Positions 12,419 to 25,123 are shown, counted from the first letter of the stretch. The stretch: 64,000 nt of DNA from Bigelowiella natans CCMP2755 (GCA_000320545.1 ADNK01000136.1:187501-251500), one strand, 5' to 3'. Program-made: numbers and translations. Notes: a model not told the origin generated them from the letters alone.

Positions 12419-13620
12419 CAGGAATACCGAACGAATCGGCCATAAAAGCGTTTCATTCGGCGGAATAAGCAAACTTTTTATAAGACAAGAATCTTAAAAT
12501 CAATAGTGATATCTTATCGACTTATTCAGCTACGTGATGAGGAATCGAAGTACTTCTTCGATATCAAAGAGCAAGAAATAGCCCAGCGCAGCGTCCGTGC
12601 ATTGTATTTAAATAATAGCACTGCTTGTGCAATTTATTATTATCTTCATGTAATTTGAAAGTGTGACAACAGCGAGTCAAAGTGCACACATATATACACG
12701 CAAATAATTAATTTAGCGTCATCTATTATTAGGTATGCGCACAATACAGTATCGTTGTACATTGATAATGCTAACTTGTGTGATTGTATCAGCGCGTGTG
12801 AACGATGCAGCGCTGTGTAAAAACATTGATGTTCACGTCCATCTAGCCATGCGCGACTTATTCTTCAAACGAACAAAACGTGCTAGTAGCGTGGTGTGTA
12901 TTCGTAGCGAAGGTCGAAGTCACTGTCACATTAAATGCGTGTGACCAGCCGGTATCGTATGTACGTCGTGCATGATAGAACATTTATATGAGTGCACGCA
13001 CAGCAGCACACCATTGCAAAACTACGTACATTTGCTACGATACCATGCATGCTTGCGCAACTGGCGCGTCATTCGCAGCTCCGCCGCACACACACACACA
13101 CACACACACATACAAAACGCAAGCGAGTTCATGTACGTTGCCTACTTGACTGCGATGCTTTTTGAGAAGTTGCTGTTTTTTTGCCAGTGTAGCGCTGCGA
13201 TGCGTTGCCACGAGCTAGCGAGACCTAGCTAGCTAGCAGCTAGATGGAGATGTATCGTACTACATATTCAAATTTTGTCAATTTTCTTCGTCGGTGACGA
13301 TGCAGCCACTATGTACGTACTACATGCAGCTTATTGTCACATTGCAGTTGTGAGGCAAAACACAATTGTTCGTCAGCGTACGTACAAGCTCAAGCTGCAT
13401 GCGGGATGACGCGAAATGCAATTAACAAAGAACTACAAAATGCAGAAGTTGCTTGTCGTCGAACATCAGCCGCACTGCTAACCTTGCTTCCATCATGCCG
13501 TGAAAGTGAATTCATCATTTTGTTTTCTGACTGAATAGCTACTACGTAGTATCTGCGCCATGTGCGCTAGCAAGCAAGCAAGGTTTCGATGAGCTCTCCC
13601 CCATGAGTTGCTTTGGGATG
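12419..13620. other. Convergent intergenic island 1 (no gene recognised)
   Basis: This spacer lies between the 3' ends of the GNPTAB-like gene (+) and the alcohol dehydrogenase gene (-). From about 12.7 kb it changes character. Triplet microsatellites vanish, CG-containing and palindromic words become common (GCGC, TACGTA, GCATGC) and a CTAGCTAGCTAGC block appears near 13226. A short (CA)n lies at 13087-13110. Open frames at 12735-12944, 12972-13232 and 13334-13534 lack any domain and look like by-products of the higher GC content. Confidence 0.6.
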
Positions 13621-13626
13621 ATGCCA

Positions 13627-14049
13627 TTAGTAAGCTTCTTCATAGATTCTACGAGCATCATCTGGCAAAACCTGAAGTAAGATAGAAGTGTGGTATTGTA
13701 ACAATTGATGATAGCACGTATAGCGAACGAAGAACCATTTATGTATACGTACATCGAAAGAATACCTGCCGCGGATTGTTCGGTAGAAGCCGTGTTTGTT
13801 TCATTGCCTCTGTGATGTGATAGATAATCTTGTTGAGGATGATGATTGAGTTCGGTGGAAATAAAGTAGTAGTAGTAGTAGAAAATGGTGATGAATAAGA
13901 AAGGTTTTCAAAAGCTAACCCTCCAAAACTAGAACAAGAAGAAGAAGAAGAAGAAGAAGAAGGAGAAGAAGGACAAAAGACATAATCATTACCTGTTACA
14001 AGGAGCTCAATATCGTCGTCTTGGTTGACCCCAACCTACAAATATATAG

Positions 14050-14093
<44 letters not shown>

Positions 14094-14669
14094 TTTGTGT
14101 TTTGATGCTGCTCCTATGCACAGGAAGAAGAAAATCATGATGATGATGATGATCATGATGAAGGAAACGAAGAGGAGCTCTCATTGCATAAAACACGCAG
14201 TCACCAATTCGAGTATATGTGTGTGTGTTTGTGTGTGTGCGTGTGTTATCATCGTCATCATCATCATCATCATCACCTGCCGTAATTGCGTTTCAAGCCC
14301 AAGTTCCAGGGGAAGGGATTGATAATATGCTATCATATTCTCTACCTGTGTACCAATTTAACACCGTAGTTTTGATGAAAACGGTTACTACTATTTGTAG
14401 TATCTGATCAGCGTGGTGTCGTTACTACTATAAGAACAACAATTTTCATACTTGAAAGAAGTGCATTATGCACTTGGATTATCATCTTGAATAATGTTGT
14501 TGCGGTATTATCAAATAGTAGCAAATGTCGTAGAAGGATCAATGGGATTAAGGAGGAGAATGCAAAGCACCTTTTCTGATGATGAAGAAGAAGAAGAAGA
14601 TGATGATGATGAGGAATTACTCAATAATCCACCAATTAAAGGAGCTAATTCAGCGTACATTGCCCTATA

Positions 14670-14704
<35 letters not shown>

Positions 14705-14850
14705 GTACATTGCCCTGTAAATAATGGTATTATTATTATTATTATTATTATTAATAATAATAATAATGATTACAAATACAATGAGTCAACACCATTATCG
14801 GTAGTAGTATCGGTAGTAGTAATAGTAGTAGTACCAGCAGCAGAGGTTGT

Positions 14851-14886
<36 letters not shown>

Positions 14887-16959
14887 TATTTTCTTAACAG
14901 TGGAAGGAACAACAAACAAATCGTAGTAGTAGTAGTAGTAGTAGTAGTAGTAATAGTAGTGATAGTAGTAGGTGGTGGTATTGGAGAATGTTGGTGCTGG
15001 TGGTGAAAGGAGGAAAAGGAGGAAGAGGAGGAAGGGGAACAGGGCTAGTAGCTTAACTCCTAGTAGTAGCACTAGTAGTACTAGTAGTAGTACTTCGCAG
15101 CTGGATCTTTGGCATTGAATTTTAGCACATGTGGTAACATGAGCGAATTGCTTAGACCGTGAGGTACATGAAAATGAGACCCTATTGGATATGCTAGTGC
15201 GTGGACCTGATCATAATCATGATGATCATCAGAAGAAACAACATATATTCTCCGATAAATTTTAAAAATAAGTGATGATGATATCAAATTTAATTTCTTC
15301 TTGTTCGACTTACTGCTGCAACAGGGGCGTTAGCAAAGGCTATTCCAGCGTATCTTTGTTGATGGATATATGTATGTATGTAATAACAACAATTATTTGC
15401 ATAGTAGTAGTAGTAGTAGTAGTAGTAGAAGTAGTAGTAGAAGTAGTAGTAGTAGTAGTAGAAGTAGTAGTAATAACGCAGTATAGTATAGCAGCATTCA
15501 TTTTATCATCCTGTGCTGCTGCTATTGCTGGAAATGGCCAATACCAACAAGAAGGGTGTTCTTTATTCATGCTGCTGCTGCTGCTGCTGCTGTACGAGTA
15601 AGCTTTGCAAGAAGCACCACTGTGTTGTTGTTGTTGTTGTTGTTATTGTTGTTGCTATTTATGGAAATGATGATGTTGTACTGATTCGTCGTACAAAGAG
15701 CCTTTTAGCATTGCCAATCTTGCTTCCAAATCGCCATTATCTCCAGTAACTACCTGAAGTTGTAGTATCAAATTATTTGTAGGTCGGTGCAGATTTGAAA
15801 AAGGGGGAGGACGATTGAGAGAATACAGAACATGATACACATTTCTTCCATATCTTTTTAGAGAAAATTGGTGAGTGATGGTCTTATGATTTCCACTTCC
15901 TATTTTCCAGCTAATGATTATAAATAGTGTGATCATTATTATCATTGATAGCATAATATATACGGTGACCGAACATTAACCTTATGTATATTCTCAGAGA
16001 GCAGTCTCAACGCCTGTGAAAGAGATGATGATGATGAAGTTAATCAGTGATGATGATGATGATGATGACGACGCAGGATACACCACACATCTATATATGT
16101 CATACCATCTTTGCAAAACCATCTGAAACTTCATTTTTCTTCAAACGTGATGTATATGCCTCAATTGCGTGGACCTATGATTGGAAATAGTAATAATAGT
16201 AGTAGCAGCAGCAGTAGTAGTGGTAGTAGAAAGCAACACAAATCAAAGAATGGTGAAGAAGAAGAAGCAGTGGCAATAGTAGTAACAAATTGTAGTTATA
16301 GTAGTAGTAGTATTAGAAGGAGGAGGAGAAGGAGGAAGACGAAAACAGAAAGGGTGGTGTTCAATATATTGATAGTCAAAGGTGCTCATCCTCATCCTCA
16401 TCATCCTCATCCTCATCATCATCATCATCATCATCATCATCGAGTGTGAGCACCATAGCATCAATTCCGGTTGCAGCTGTGACTTTTGGTGGTAGGCTAA
16501 CTGTTAAGACAGGGTCTAATATTGCCCAATCCGGAAGCAACACCTACATACATCATAATAATAATTACGATGTGTGTGTGTGAGGTCCATCATGTTGCTT
16601 GTACGTAGGAGCACCGTGCATAATACACTAAGCACATACACATGTATTTTCACTCGTTTGTTATTATTCTTCGGTATTGGTACTCCTCCTCCTCCTCCTC
16701 ATCCTTACAGGATCTACAACGCCCTTTTTCTCGTTTTCCCCGGTGGTCAGGATGCTATCATGGTGTTGGTTGTCGAAGGGGGGGGGGGCAGGGAGGGATG
16801 AGGGGTACGATTAGTGATATTGATCCATCAAGTAACAACTTTCCAGTGATTATTGCAACACCTGTTGTTTAGTAGGACAACAACTTCTACTACTGCTCTG
16901 CTGCTGCTGCTGCTGCTGCTGTTGTTACTACTGCATACTACGACGACTACTATTACTAT

Positions 16960-16991
<32 letters not shown>

Positions 16992-17935
16992 TTGTTACTA
17001 CTGCATACTACGACGACTACTATTACTATTACTACTACTGCTGCTGCTGCTGCTGCTGTTGTTACTACTGCATACTACGACGACTACTATTACTATTACT
17101 ACTACTGCTGCTGCTGCTGCTGCTGTTAACCTGATTGGCGTGACCTCAGACCCTGTTCCTGCTGTCGTAGGTATCTGTTCATCATCATCATCATTATTTA
17201 ATATAATATTTGAATATTATATACTCGTCATTCCTTCAATCATTCATCGGTATATTGGTAGAGTAAAAGGATGATCATGCACTACCTGCACAAGAGGAAG
17301 GCGCTCGCTTTTGGTAGCGTTGGCAACCCCGTACCTAGTGTTTGTTGTCGTAGTAGTAGCACATGATAATACAGAGATTAAGTAACAGCAGCAGCAGCAG
17401 TAGTAGTAGTATCAGTAGTAGTTGTAATAGGAGCGGGGTAGGGTAATATATTAAGTATCAACAGCGAGAGGGGAGAAGTTATCACGCCTACTGCCTCTCT
17501 CAATTATATAATCTTTGTTCCGTGAAAAGGCATAGTGGATGTGTTGCATCGTCATTTGATGGCGGAAATTTGCAGAGATATTTAGTTACAGAGAGTCGAG
17601 AGACTGGTGATCATGTTTGTGAGCTAGATACGCAACAAGCTTGGCCACATCCATTGGGGAACCCCCTGTAGTGTTAGTGTTTTACTTCGGTTATGGCCAA
17701 CCAAGCAATGACAATGGTAGAATGTACTCGTTGAACAAAAGTGTTTAGAAGTAGTAAGTAGTAGTAGTAATAGCAGTGATGAAGGAATAGCACCTCCAAA
17801 TCCAACAACACAGTCCACGCCAGCATTGATCGCATGTGAAACTTGTCATGGGGAACCATTTGACCAGAATTAATAATATCGCCCAGAAGCGGTGAATTGA
17901 GGTTGATGGTTCTCAGGGCTACAACAACAACAACA

Positions 17936-17969
<34 letters not shown>

Positions 17970-18536
17970 TATGCATATCATTTTATCAAAAAGGGAACAA
18001 ATAGAAGAAGAAGAAGAAGATGGAGAAGAAAAAAGGGGGTCACCTGCGATCTTCACAGTTTCTTCAGGTGGGTCGTTTGTTACGTCGTCAAAAATGGTCA
18101 TATCAACCCCGGAGGTTCTTAGAGATGCAATACCTTCCTCTAATAGCCTGGTGGCGCAGCGGCAGCAATGCAGTAGCAGTGTCCATCACATTGACGGAAG
18201 GAGATTAGAAGGGCGATGTAACAAAAGATGAAGAAGAAGAAGAAGAAGAAGTAGGTAGCTAAGTCAAAACACGTACAACAAGCTTATTACCCCATTTTCC
18301 GTACCCCCTTGTCGGTCACCATCATTGCACGCTTACAGCCCATACGAGTGAGAACTTCACCCAGCTTCGTCAAACAAGGGGTAAACATAAGGGGAATGGG
18401 GAGTAGGTAGACTTTATTTAGATACTTATGACTCGACAATAATCATAAAAATAGGATAATGTGCCCTCACCTTAGCTGTTGCACCTATTTCAGCCATGAT
18501 GCTGCGAGTTGTTTGGAATAGGAACCCGGAAGCCAT
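13627..18536 (-). CDS. Iron-containing alcohol dehydrogenase
   Basis: A group III (metal-dependent) NAD(P)-linked alcohol dehydrogenase. About 17 exons read from 18536 downward: MASGFLFQTTRSIMAEIGATAK (18536-18471); KLGEVLTRMGCKRAMMVTDKG (about 18370-18309); a segment ending NDPPEETVKIAG (about 18160-18044); VDCVVGFGG (about 17810) joined to GSPMDVAK (about 17650), the nucleotide-binding loop; RLPLVQ (17300); PTTAGTGSEVTPI (17170); LPDWAILDPVLTVSLPPK with ATGIDAM (16540-16450); HAIEAYTSRLKKNEVSDGF (about 16165); GDNGDLEARLAML (15750); AGIAFANAPVA (15340); HALAYPIGSHFHVPHGLSN (15200), carrying the conserved metal histidines; ELGLETQLR (14300); VGVNQDDIELLV (14030); EAMKQTRLLPNNPR (13810); and LPDDARRIYEEAY-stop (13672-13627). 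One exon between TPI and LPDW was not located. Introns are rich in CTA/TAG triplets. The N terminus could be an organelle presequence. Confidence 0.9.
14647..14759. repeat. Duplicated segment with (AAT)n/(TTA)n
   Basis: The sequence around CGTACATTGCCCT(A/G)TAAATAAT occurs twice (about 14656 and 14703), flanking AAT and TTA triplet runs inside an alcohol dehydrogenase intron. It looks like a slippage-associated local duplication. Confidence 0.75.
16888..17127. repeat. Three-copy minisatellite built on CTG/CTA triplets
   Basis: A unit of about 66-69 bases is present three times in tandem, followed by a partial CTG tract. Each unit has a CTG run, then TTGTTACTACTGCATACTAC, then a mixed ACG/ACT/ATT segment. 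Copies differ mainly in the number of CTG triplets. The array lies inside an intron of the alcohol dehydrogenase gene. Confidence 0.9.
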
Positions 18537-19042
18537 ACTCGTAGCAGATTGTAAGCAGTTTCACAGGAGATGAATAAGTCTATCGAAAATCAATTTATTA
18601 CTCTGCTGCTAGTATCCTGTTGCTGCGCATACTCTACCTACCTGCTTGTATTGATAAAAAGGTTTTATCTATCCTCAGCCGAGAGAAGGAGAGGAGGAGG
18701 AGGAGGAGGAGGAGGAGGAGGAGGATGAGGAAGGTTGGTTTTAGTGCCAACCTTAGAAGTTTTTGGTGTATATTTTTACCATAAAAATATATTCGATATG
18801 AATGTTAGCAAGAACATTCATTAGATATTTCCGGTGTATATTATTGTCAGGATGACAAGGTCGTAGAGTGGGAGTCATCAGAGTAATTATTATCATCCGC
18901 GTAGCAGTAGAAAGGAGTATGATGAGTGCTGCTCCTCCTCGTGGCCTCCTGGTTGTGTAGAAAGTAGCTACAGAAGAAGAGCATATGCTAAAGAACTAGA
19001 GATTAAAAAAAAGGAGGAGGAGAAGAAGAAAAATAAGCACAA
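18537..19042. other. Divergent 5' spacer between alcohol dehydrogenase and Era
   Basis: About 500 bases between two gene starts that face away from each other. It contains a (GGA)n tract at 18690-18726 and a short purine-rich AAG/GGA stretch at 19005-19035 just before the Era start. No gene was seen, and it probably holds both promoters and 5' UTRs. Confidence 0.5.
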
Positions 19043-19588
19043 ATGATCAGAGGAGGAAAGGGTTTCAAGTTATCGAGGGGTTGGACTTTGGCCATGGCAT
19101 CATGGCGACTGGGAGGAGTTGGAATGTCGTCAATAGACAGCAGTAGATGGCCGCAAAGACTGGGCTCCACCCGGAGACTGATGACAGATATCCTGCATTC
19201 TGGAAATAGCAAAGCAAAAATATCGGCACAGGGGTAGAATTACTAACAGTCTTGCTGCATCAACATCTTGTAACTACTTATTTAAATTCGTACTTCATTT
19301 CTCATCACACTCTAAGGTCGGAGCATAATCACCATCGTAACAATTATCATCGAGTTGCTCGCGTAGCTGTAATTGGAACGCCAAATGCGGGTAAGTCGGT
19401 CATCGTTAACAAAATGGTTGAATCGAAGGTCTCAGCTGAGTCTCCAAAGCGCCATACAACACGCAAAGAAGTTCTAGGGATTCTCACAGAAAATGACACT
19501 CAATTGGTATTTTGTTATTATTGTTGCTATTGTTATGGTTGGTTCTAATGAATCAAATGTATTGCAAACTAGAAGAGTGAATTGAGGG

Positions 19589-19625
<37 letters not shown>

Positions 19626-19819
19626 CTGAATGTTACATCACTTGTTGTTGTTATTATAGTAGTCGTATTAGCTGAATATTACATCACTTGTTGTTGTTAT
19701 TATGCACAAGATATTGACGGACACCCCTGGGATAGTCGCTAATAAAGAAAAGACTCGGTATGAGTCGGGGTTGGTAAGGTCTCCTTGGGAAGCATTGTTT
19801 GGTGTGGACGCAGCCTTGG

Positions 19820-19851
<32 letters not shown>

Positions 19852-19865
19852 AAGAAAATAATACT

Positions 19866-19914
<49 letters not shown>

Positions 19915-20598
19915 TATACATGATTCCGTTTCTGAGATAACGCTACTGGAAGATGAAAGAAATTACTATCCTCCTCATCCTCCTCCTTTGTTATTCTGCT
20001 GACAGTGGTAATCGACGCCGCAAAACGTTTATACGAAGCTGAATACCAAATGCTTCAACGAGTACGTAGAAGCAACATCGTTGTCCTCTTTCTACTTCTG
20101 TTGACTAATTATCATGGGAATCTGATCGATCTTTTGGAAATAGCTCCAAAAGATCAAGGACGATAAAGAAGGAAAATCGCCACCTCTATTCCTCGCTTTA
20201 AATAAGGTTGTTACTTCTTTTGTTTTTTACATATTTGAGACGAACAGTAAATTGATATCATCGTAATCCTATATAATTACAAGGTAGACTTAGTTCATCC
20301 CAAAGTAAAGCTACTCGATATGAGTGAAAATCTCAACGACATGGTGGTCATTATATATTATATACAACTGATCGAATAAATAGTAGTATTAAGAGTATTA
20401 GTAACACACCATTATTATATCCAAGCTTAAATTCGATGCTGTCCACTTCACTTGTGCAACGTCGGGCGAGGGAGTTCAAGGTATACCGCAGCACTTACAC
20501 ATGTTTCTGCTAAAGAATTTTCCACAAAAACCAAATGATGTGCCTATCTTTATGTCTGCACCGCAATCATCATCCTTATTACCTCTATGACACAAATA

Positions 20599-20639
<41 letters not shown>

Positions 20640-21772
20640 CACAATGTAATCACTGGTGCATTGGTTGCTAAGGCCTGGTAGCTGACTTACTAGCAGAGGC
20701 AAAAGCAGAAGAATGGCCTTTCAAATCGGAAAAAATAACAAGTAAGTTTACCACCTCTTCTAACAGTGCGCAACGATATGCAGCCCTTAATAGTAGTCAC
20801 GAAAGTAGTTGTAGAAAACGTTTACGTAGGACCATACTTAACCATCATACCATCATAAATAACATCATGTTCTTGGTATTTAAAAAATGATTGCTATTAT
20901 TTTTTTACCACGCATCACGTCGTCTGGGTAGACCTTTCTCTTGAGGAACGAGTCGTGGAAATAATGCGTGAGAAGTTATTTCATAGGTATCATTGTCGTT
21001 TTAACAATGTACCAGAATTGTGTGGTTAAGAATTGAAGAGGGCATGAAATTATACTATTATAATCTTGATCATTATTATAAAGGTTCCACGATGAGTTAC
21101 CATACCAAATCGACCAGCAGATCGAACAAGTGGTAATCAAAATATTATTATTATGTGAGTAGAAGTGGATTGTTCTGTCTTCATTGGTGTACATAATATG
21201 GGTTCTTTCGATTCACCGTTATGTGCAGATTGAAGGGGAGGACGGTTCAGTTCTAATTCGCCACATTTTGATTGTAAAGACAACAGGGCAAAAGCGAATC
21301 ATTGAAGGTCTTCATTATGTATTATGTATTGCAGTTGTGGTTGATGTAACTGTTGCAATTGTTGGGTATTTGGTGAAATTTGTGGAATAGTACTAAGTGG
21401 TGGAAGAAACATAGGCTAAATTCCCATTTATTTCGAGGATAGTGTTCTCCAAAACTAAAAATCGCAGCCGTCAGTACCAAAAAAAAGGCACGCACCATAT
21501 AACTTCGTCAGCGAATTGATACTGCAATTTGTCGGAAGTTCAGTAGAACACCACGGCTACAGTGAGAAGATTTTTCTGAGTCCATCACGTGATAACAGGC
21601 AAAACTGGATTGAAAATACTTGCATTGGAGAAAACAATGTCGGAAGAGTTGGAAAATATTGTTGGTATGTTTTTCTCCTTAGCATCATTCCATTTTTGAA
21701 CCCTGCTATGCTCGTTTTGCAGGATGCCCTGTAACATTGAAACTTCACGTCTCTGTCAAGACACAAAACTAA
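19043..21772 (+). CDS. Era-like GTPase, organellar
   Basis: Era is a GTPase with a KH domain that binds the 3' end of small-subunit rRNA during ribosome assembly. Exon 1 (from 19043) encodes an Arg/Ser-rich N terminus with few acidic residues, typical of organelle targeting. It splices in phase from GCACAGGG/GTAGAA to the exon at 19317. Visible motifs are G1 GTPNAGKS (19379), a Thr-rich switch I (RHTTRKEVLG), G3 DTPG (about 19722), G4 NK/VD across the junction at about 20211/20283, and G5 TSGEG (about 20460). Later exons give EERVVEIMREKLFHR (20945), HDELPYQI (21086) and IRHILIVKTTGQKRIIEG (21256). A KH-type segment with ITGKTG (21592) and SEELENIV leads to the last exon GCPVTLKLHVSVKTQN-stop (21772). 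Only the introns at 19.5-19.9 kb carry triplet repeats. The targeted organelle is not determined. Confidence 0.88.
19590..19703. repeat. (AGT)n plus a two-copy direct repeat at an Era intron end
   Basis: After an AGT run, ATTAGCTGAAT(G/A)TTACATCA plus CTTGTTGTTGTTATTAT occurs twice (about 19621 and 19667). The second copy runs straight into the acceptor of the exon carrying the G3 DTPG motif. Confidence 0.85.
19819..19910. repeat. (AAG)n followed by (TA)n
   Basis: An AAG run at about 19820-19857 and a TA run at about 19868-19909 lie in the intron after the DTPG exon of Era. The apparent poly-Lys frame is intron sequence. Confidence 0.9.
20599..20637. repeat. (CA)n microsatellite in Era intron
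   Basis: A pure CA run lies between the G5 exon and the exon starting about 20676. Confidence 0.9.
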
Positions 21773-23025
21773 AATCTAGCGTCACCAATTTGTGAAAGCA
21801 ATCATGAATGACGGCCATCTTCATATCAATGCGGCCAACAATGCCTAGAATGTATAGATGTGTGCATGCCGCTAATGTATTTTAGCTTGATTGCGCATTC
21901 GATCACTATACCATCCACCTGGTGCAACGTAAGAACTATGTCTACTGTAAGACGGATGTAATTAATCAATTAAATTTGTTCAATGGTCATCCTTATGTAG
22001 CTGTGCAAAGCATGCTACAGCGCTAATGTTAAATCTGTTAGTCTCAGCTATGATGTGTTCCATGCAAGTGAATGCATGCTTTTTCCTAGTTTCGGTCTTG
22101 AACGTCGCGCATTGCAGCCAAAGGCCCTGCTAGCCTGGCTGCGCGCAGCAGTATAGCAGTTCACGTTTTCTTACCTTTTATTCTTCAGATGTCAATCTTT
22201 GTTGCATTTTGTTTCGTCGTCGCGTGTCAATATCTAGCTATGGCAGTGAGTTGATTCCTCAAGCAGCGACGTTGTTATGTGACGTGACTTAAGTGGACAT
22301 GACATAATGACAACAGATGGTCCATGTCTTCGATTGTGTTGCAGATTGCGCAGTCTAGCAGTGTGCTTCGTCAGCTGCAGTCTAGCAGTGCACATGCCTC
22401 TTGAACGCATGCTTAAGATTGCAGCAATTTTTTGTCATCATACCTGTCGTGCGATCACTAACCAAATGAGCGTATAGAACCGATCAACCGAGTTCCTGAT
22501 GCCACTACCGCTGATGCGGACACGCATAAAGCAATAGACATATGTGCATACAAAGGCTGAAAAAGATTCAAGAACTGTTGCGCGCGATGCGCGCCATCAT
22601 CGGTCGAAAGAGGATGCTTTCACATGCATGAAACACATTGTGGTAGAAACCAACAGGCACAACATCAGCGCTGTAGCCGCTGCATTGCACAGCTACATCA
22701 GGATGACCATTGAAAAAATTTAATTTGTTCAATACATCCGTCTCATATGTGCATAGCAACCTGGCCATCTAGCCATGCACGAGTAAGGACAGTATACATA
22801 TAGGCACAACACATACACCAAAACTGTCGGTAGCATAGACCTCTGAGCTCGTCCCTACCGCGCCACTTATTGTGAATGTTATGTGGACATGTATGTATGC
22901 AAAGGTTCACACTTGTATGTATCAATTTTACTTAAGTGCGACTTCAATGACTTCACATTTTTTAGCGGCACGCAGGGGTCAAATACACAATTTTCTGCAT
23001 TGACTCAATCTATTTACTCCTTGTT
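21773..23025. other. Convergent intergenic island 2
   Basis: This spacer separates the 3' ends of Era (+) and farnesyltransferase alpha (-). It is rich in GCATGC, GTGCA and CAGCGC words and free of triplet microsatellites. It contains the inverted repeat listed separately. Open frames are short and have no recognised domain. Confidence 0.6.
21949..22743. repeat. Diverged inverted repeat, arms about 21949-22128 and 22572-22743
   Basis: The left arm read forward and the right arm read as reverse complement share GACGGATGTA, TCAATGGTCATCCT, ATGTAGCTGTGCAA and CTACAGCGCT in order, then a weaker match through ATGTGTT(C/T)CATGCA. About 440 bases separate the arms. Read on the minus strand, the right arm is open for 66 codons (22768-22568) and includes FFNGHPDVAVQCSGYSADV. 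The left arm gives LNLFNGHPYVAVQ and then stops. The element may be a decayed transposon or gene family; no transposase motif was seen. Confidence 0.75.
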
Positions 23026-24129
23026 TCAATTTGATGTCCGCAGTTCTTGTAATTTACTTTTAACCTTATGTTCCTAGTAAGGAAAAATACGTTGGTTTTG
23101 CCACCGTGCAACATCATGATATGTTCTTACCTGATACTCCCAGTATTTTTCCCGTATCTGGGATAAATTCCTGCAATATATAATATTATGCTATATTCCA
23201 ATAAATTTAATACTTGTCATGTACGTTTTTAAATCGGTGCACATCTTCGCGGCAGTTTGTAAGGAAGGAACAGTTGGAAATTTTAGGGCGACATCAATTA
23301 GGAAGCTGAGACATTCCGTACACCTAAAAAAATATAACTCAAAATCGTATTCACAAATCGGTATTGAACTTGAAACTTTGGATCTTTCTTCAATATTGCA
23401 GCTGCCAAACGTTTAACGGCATCCACCTGGATAGAAATTACTACGTCGTCAGATGAATGGGCAAAAATACGCAAAGTTGAAATCTACTGACGTTAAATCC
23501 ATTTTGAGCCATTAATCCTCTTAAGTAGTTCCAAGGGGAAAGATTGTTGGGAGCCTAGTTGTTACCACACTGAATAGTCAGCTATCAATTTCCAACCGGA
23601 GAAACTTCTCGATTACCTTTTCTAAAGATTTGAAGGTAAACTCTACCTCACGATTTTGAATCTCTTTATTGAAACCAGAAGTGTTCTTCACGACAAAGAA
23701 TCTCTAACAATAGTGAAGAATTTTCTCACGACGTATGGGGGAAATCGTAGAGAATCTTCTTATTATATATATAATACGGGTTGCATTGTTTGCTCGAAAA
23801 TTGGTTTATTACCTGATTCCATGCCGAATTATTTCGGATATCGACACGCAACAAACTTTCAACCTGAGTAGTAGTAGTAGGAGGAGGAGGAGGAGGAGGA
23901 GCAGTAGTGTTATATAATGAGAATAGAAAAAATGTATAAATTCTGCGTTTGAAGTGAAAGGAGGATATACGTATTTGAGCTCTCCCTTGAACAAGTTGAA
24001 CTTTTGGAGCACCCACTGTCTATGGGCCCAAACCTTTAGTGGTGTTTGTTAAAGGGAGGAGGGACTAATTAGTTGATGATCATCATCATACATGCTATCT
24101 ATGCCCCCTCATCCTTGGTGATAATGGAA

Positions 24130-24177
<48 letters not shown>

Positions 24178-25123
24178 GGAGAGGTTTATTAGCAGTGCTA
24201 GGATGATGATCATCATCATTATCGGAATTTTACGTGATAATTTTTAGGATCTTCTAGGAGAGCTTTAGCTGTTGCATCCAGCTCTTCGCCACATTCTCCA
24301 ATCTCATTTACAATGACTCGTCGGTGATGCCATAACTGATTATGATTTCTTCGTTGTTGATGCTCATATATCTTGGTGGAGACCATCACCACCACACATT
24401 AGGCATCATCATTGTTTGAACAACCTGATAGTTTTTACTACTTTGCTTTGCGACCTTTGAAATGAATGCCAGTTCCTAGAGGTGATGGTGGTGGTGGTGG
24501 TGGCGTCCAATATTAATACTAGCAACAACAACAACAACAATAACAACAACAACAACAACCAATGTGACCCCTCCCTTTTTATCTTCAAAACCTTCTTCAA
24601 ATCCGACTTAAGCATCATAAGACATTCTCGACGAAACAGCCAGCCAGTGTAGTTTGCAGGATTTACCTGTATGTTAAGGAGTAGTATCCTTTTTTGAAAT
24701 CGGGGTCATGTGGATTGCTATAGTCTATGAAGTAAAAAAATGTTGGTTGTTATTCTAATACCTGAATGACCTCCTCTGTTAGCGCTAACGCTCTCTCACT
24801 ATACTCCTTCTTCCGTAATATCGCTCGGAAGTAGTCCATCACTTCCACAACTACTCCATTGGTTAATAATGGTGAGTATTTAGAAATAGAATGACACATA
24901 TGTAAATTATGTATTCATAAGTGAAAGAAGAAGGGATTAGGTTGAACAGCATTTGCTTCTTATTATCAAAGCAGCAAACTCCACTAAACGTAAACGACGT
25001 ACAGTGCGGAGAGTAGGATATAGGAACAAGTGGCTCTGGCCCATCGTCTTGAGGTACTGGTTCAATGTCTTTCCATGCTGGAGCAGTTGAGAGAGGAAAT
25101 TCAAGTGTGAAGGGAGTCGACAT
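23026..25123 (-). CDS. Protein farnesyltransferase/geranylgeranyltransferase-I alpha subunit
   Basis: The alpha subunit pairs with a beta subunit to prenylate CaaX proteins in the cytosol. The start at 25123 (MSTPFTLEF) lies just after a TTCTGCAG acceptor-like site, so an upstream in-frame Met at 25150 is less likely. Exons downward: DIEPVPQDDGPEPLVPISYS (about 25060); VMDYFRAILRKKEYSERALA (24830); NPANYTGWLFRRECL (24640); FISKVAKQSSKNYQ (24450) joined to LWHHRRVIVNEIGECGEELD (24340); VWAHRQWVLQKFNLFKGELK (about 24020); VESLLRVDIRNNSAWNQ (23860); RFFVVKNTSGFNKEIQNREV (23695); APNNLSPWNYLRGLM (23550); DAVKRLAAAI (23420); and IREKYWEYQ joined to EHKVKSKLQEL with a stop at 23028-23026. The repeated W-x-x-R helices are the prenyltransferase alpha repeats. 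Several introns are short (one is 60 bases) and few carry repeats. Confidence 0.9.
24134..24174. repeat. (TA)n microsatellite
   Basis: An alternating AT run lies in an intron of the farnesyltransferase alpha gene. Confidence 0.9.
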
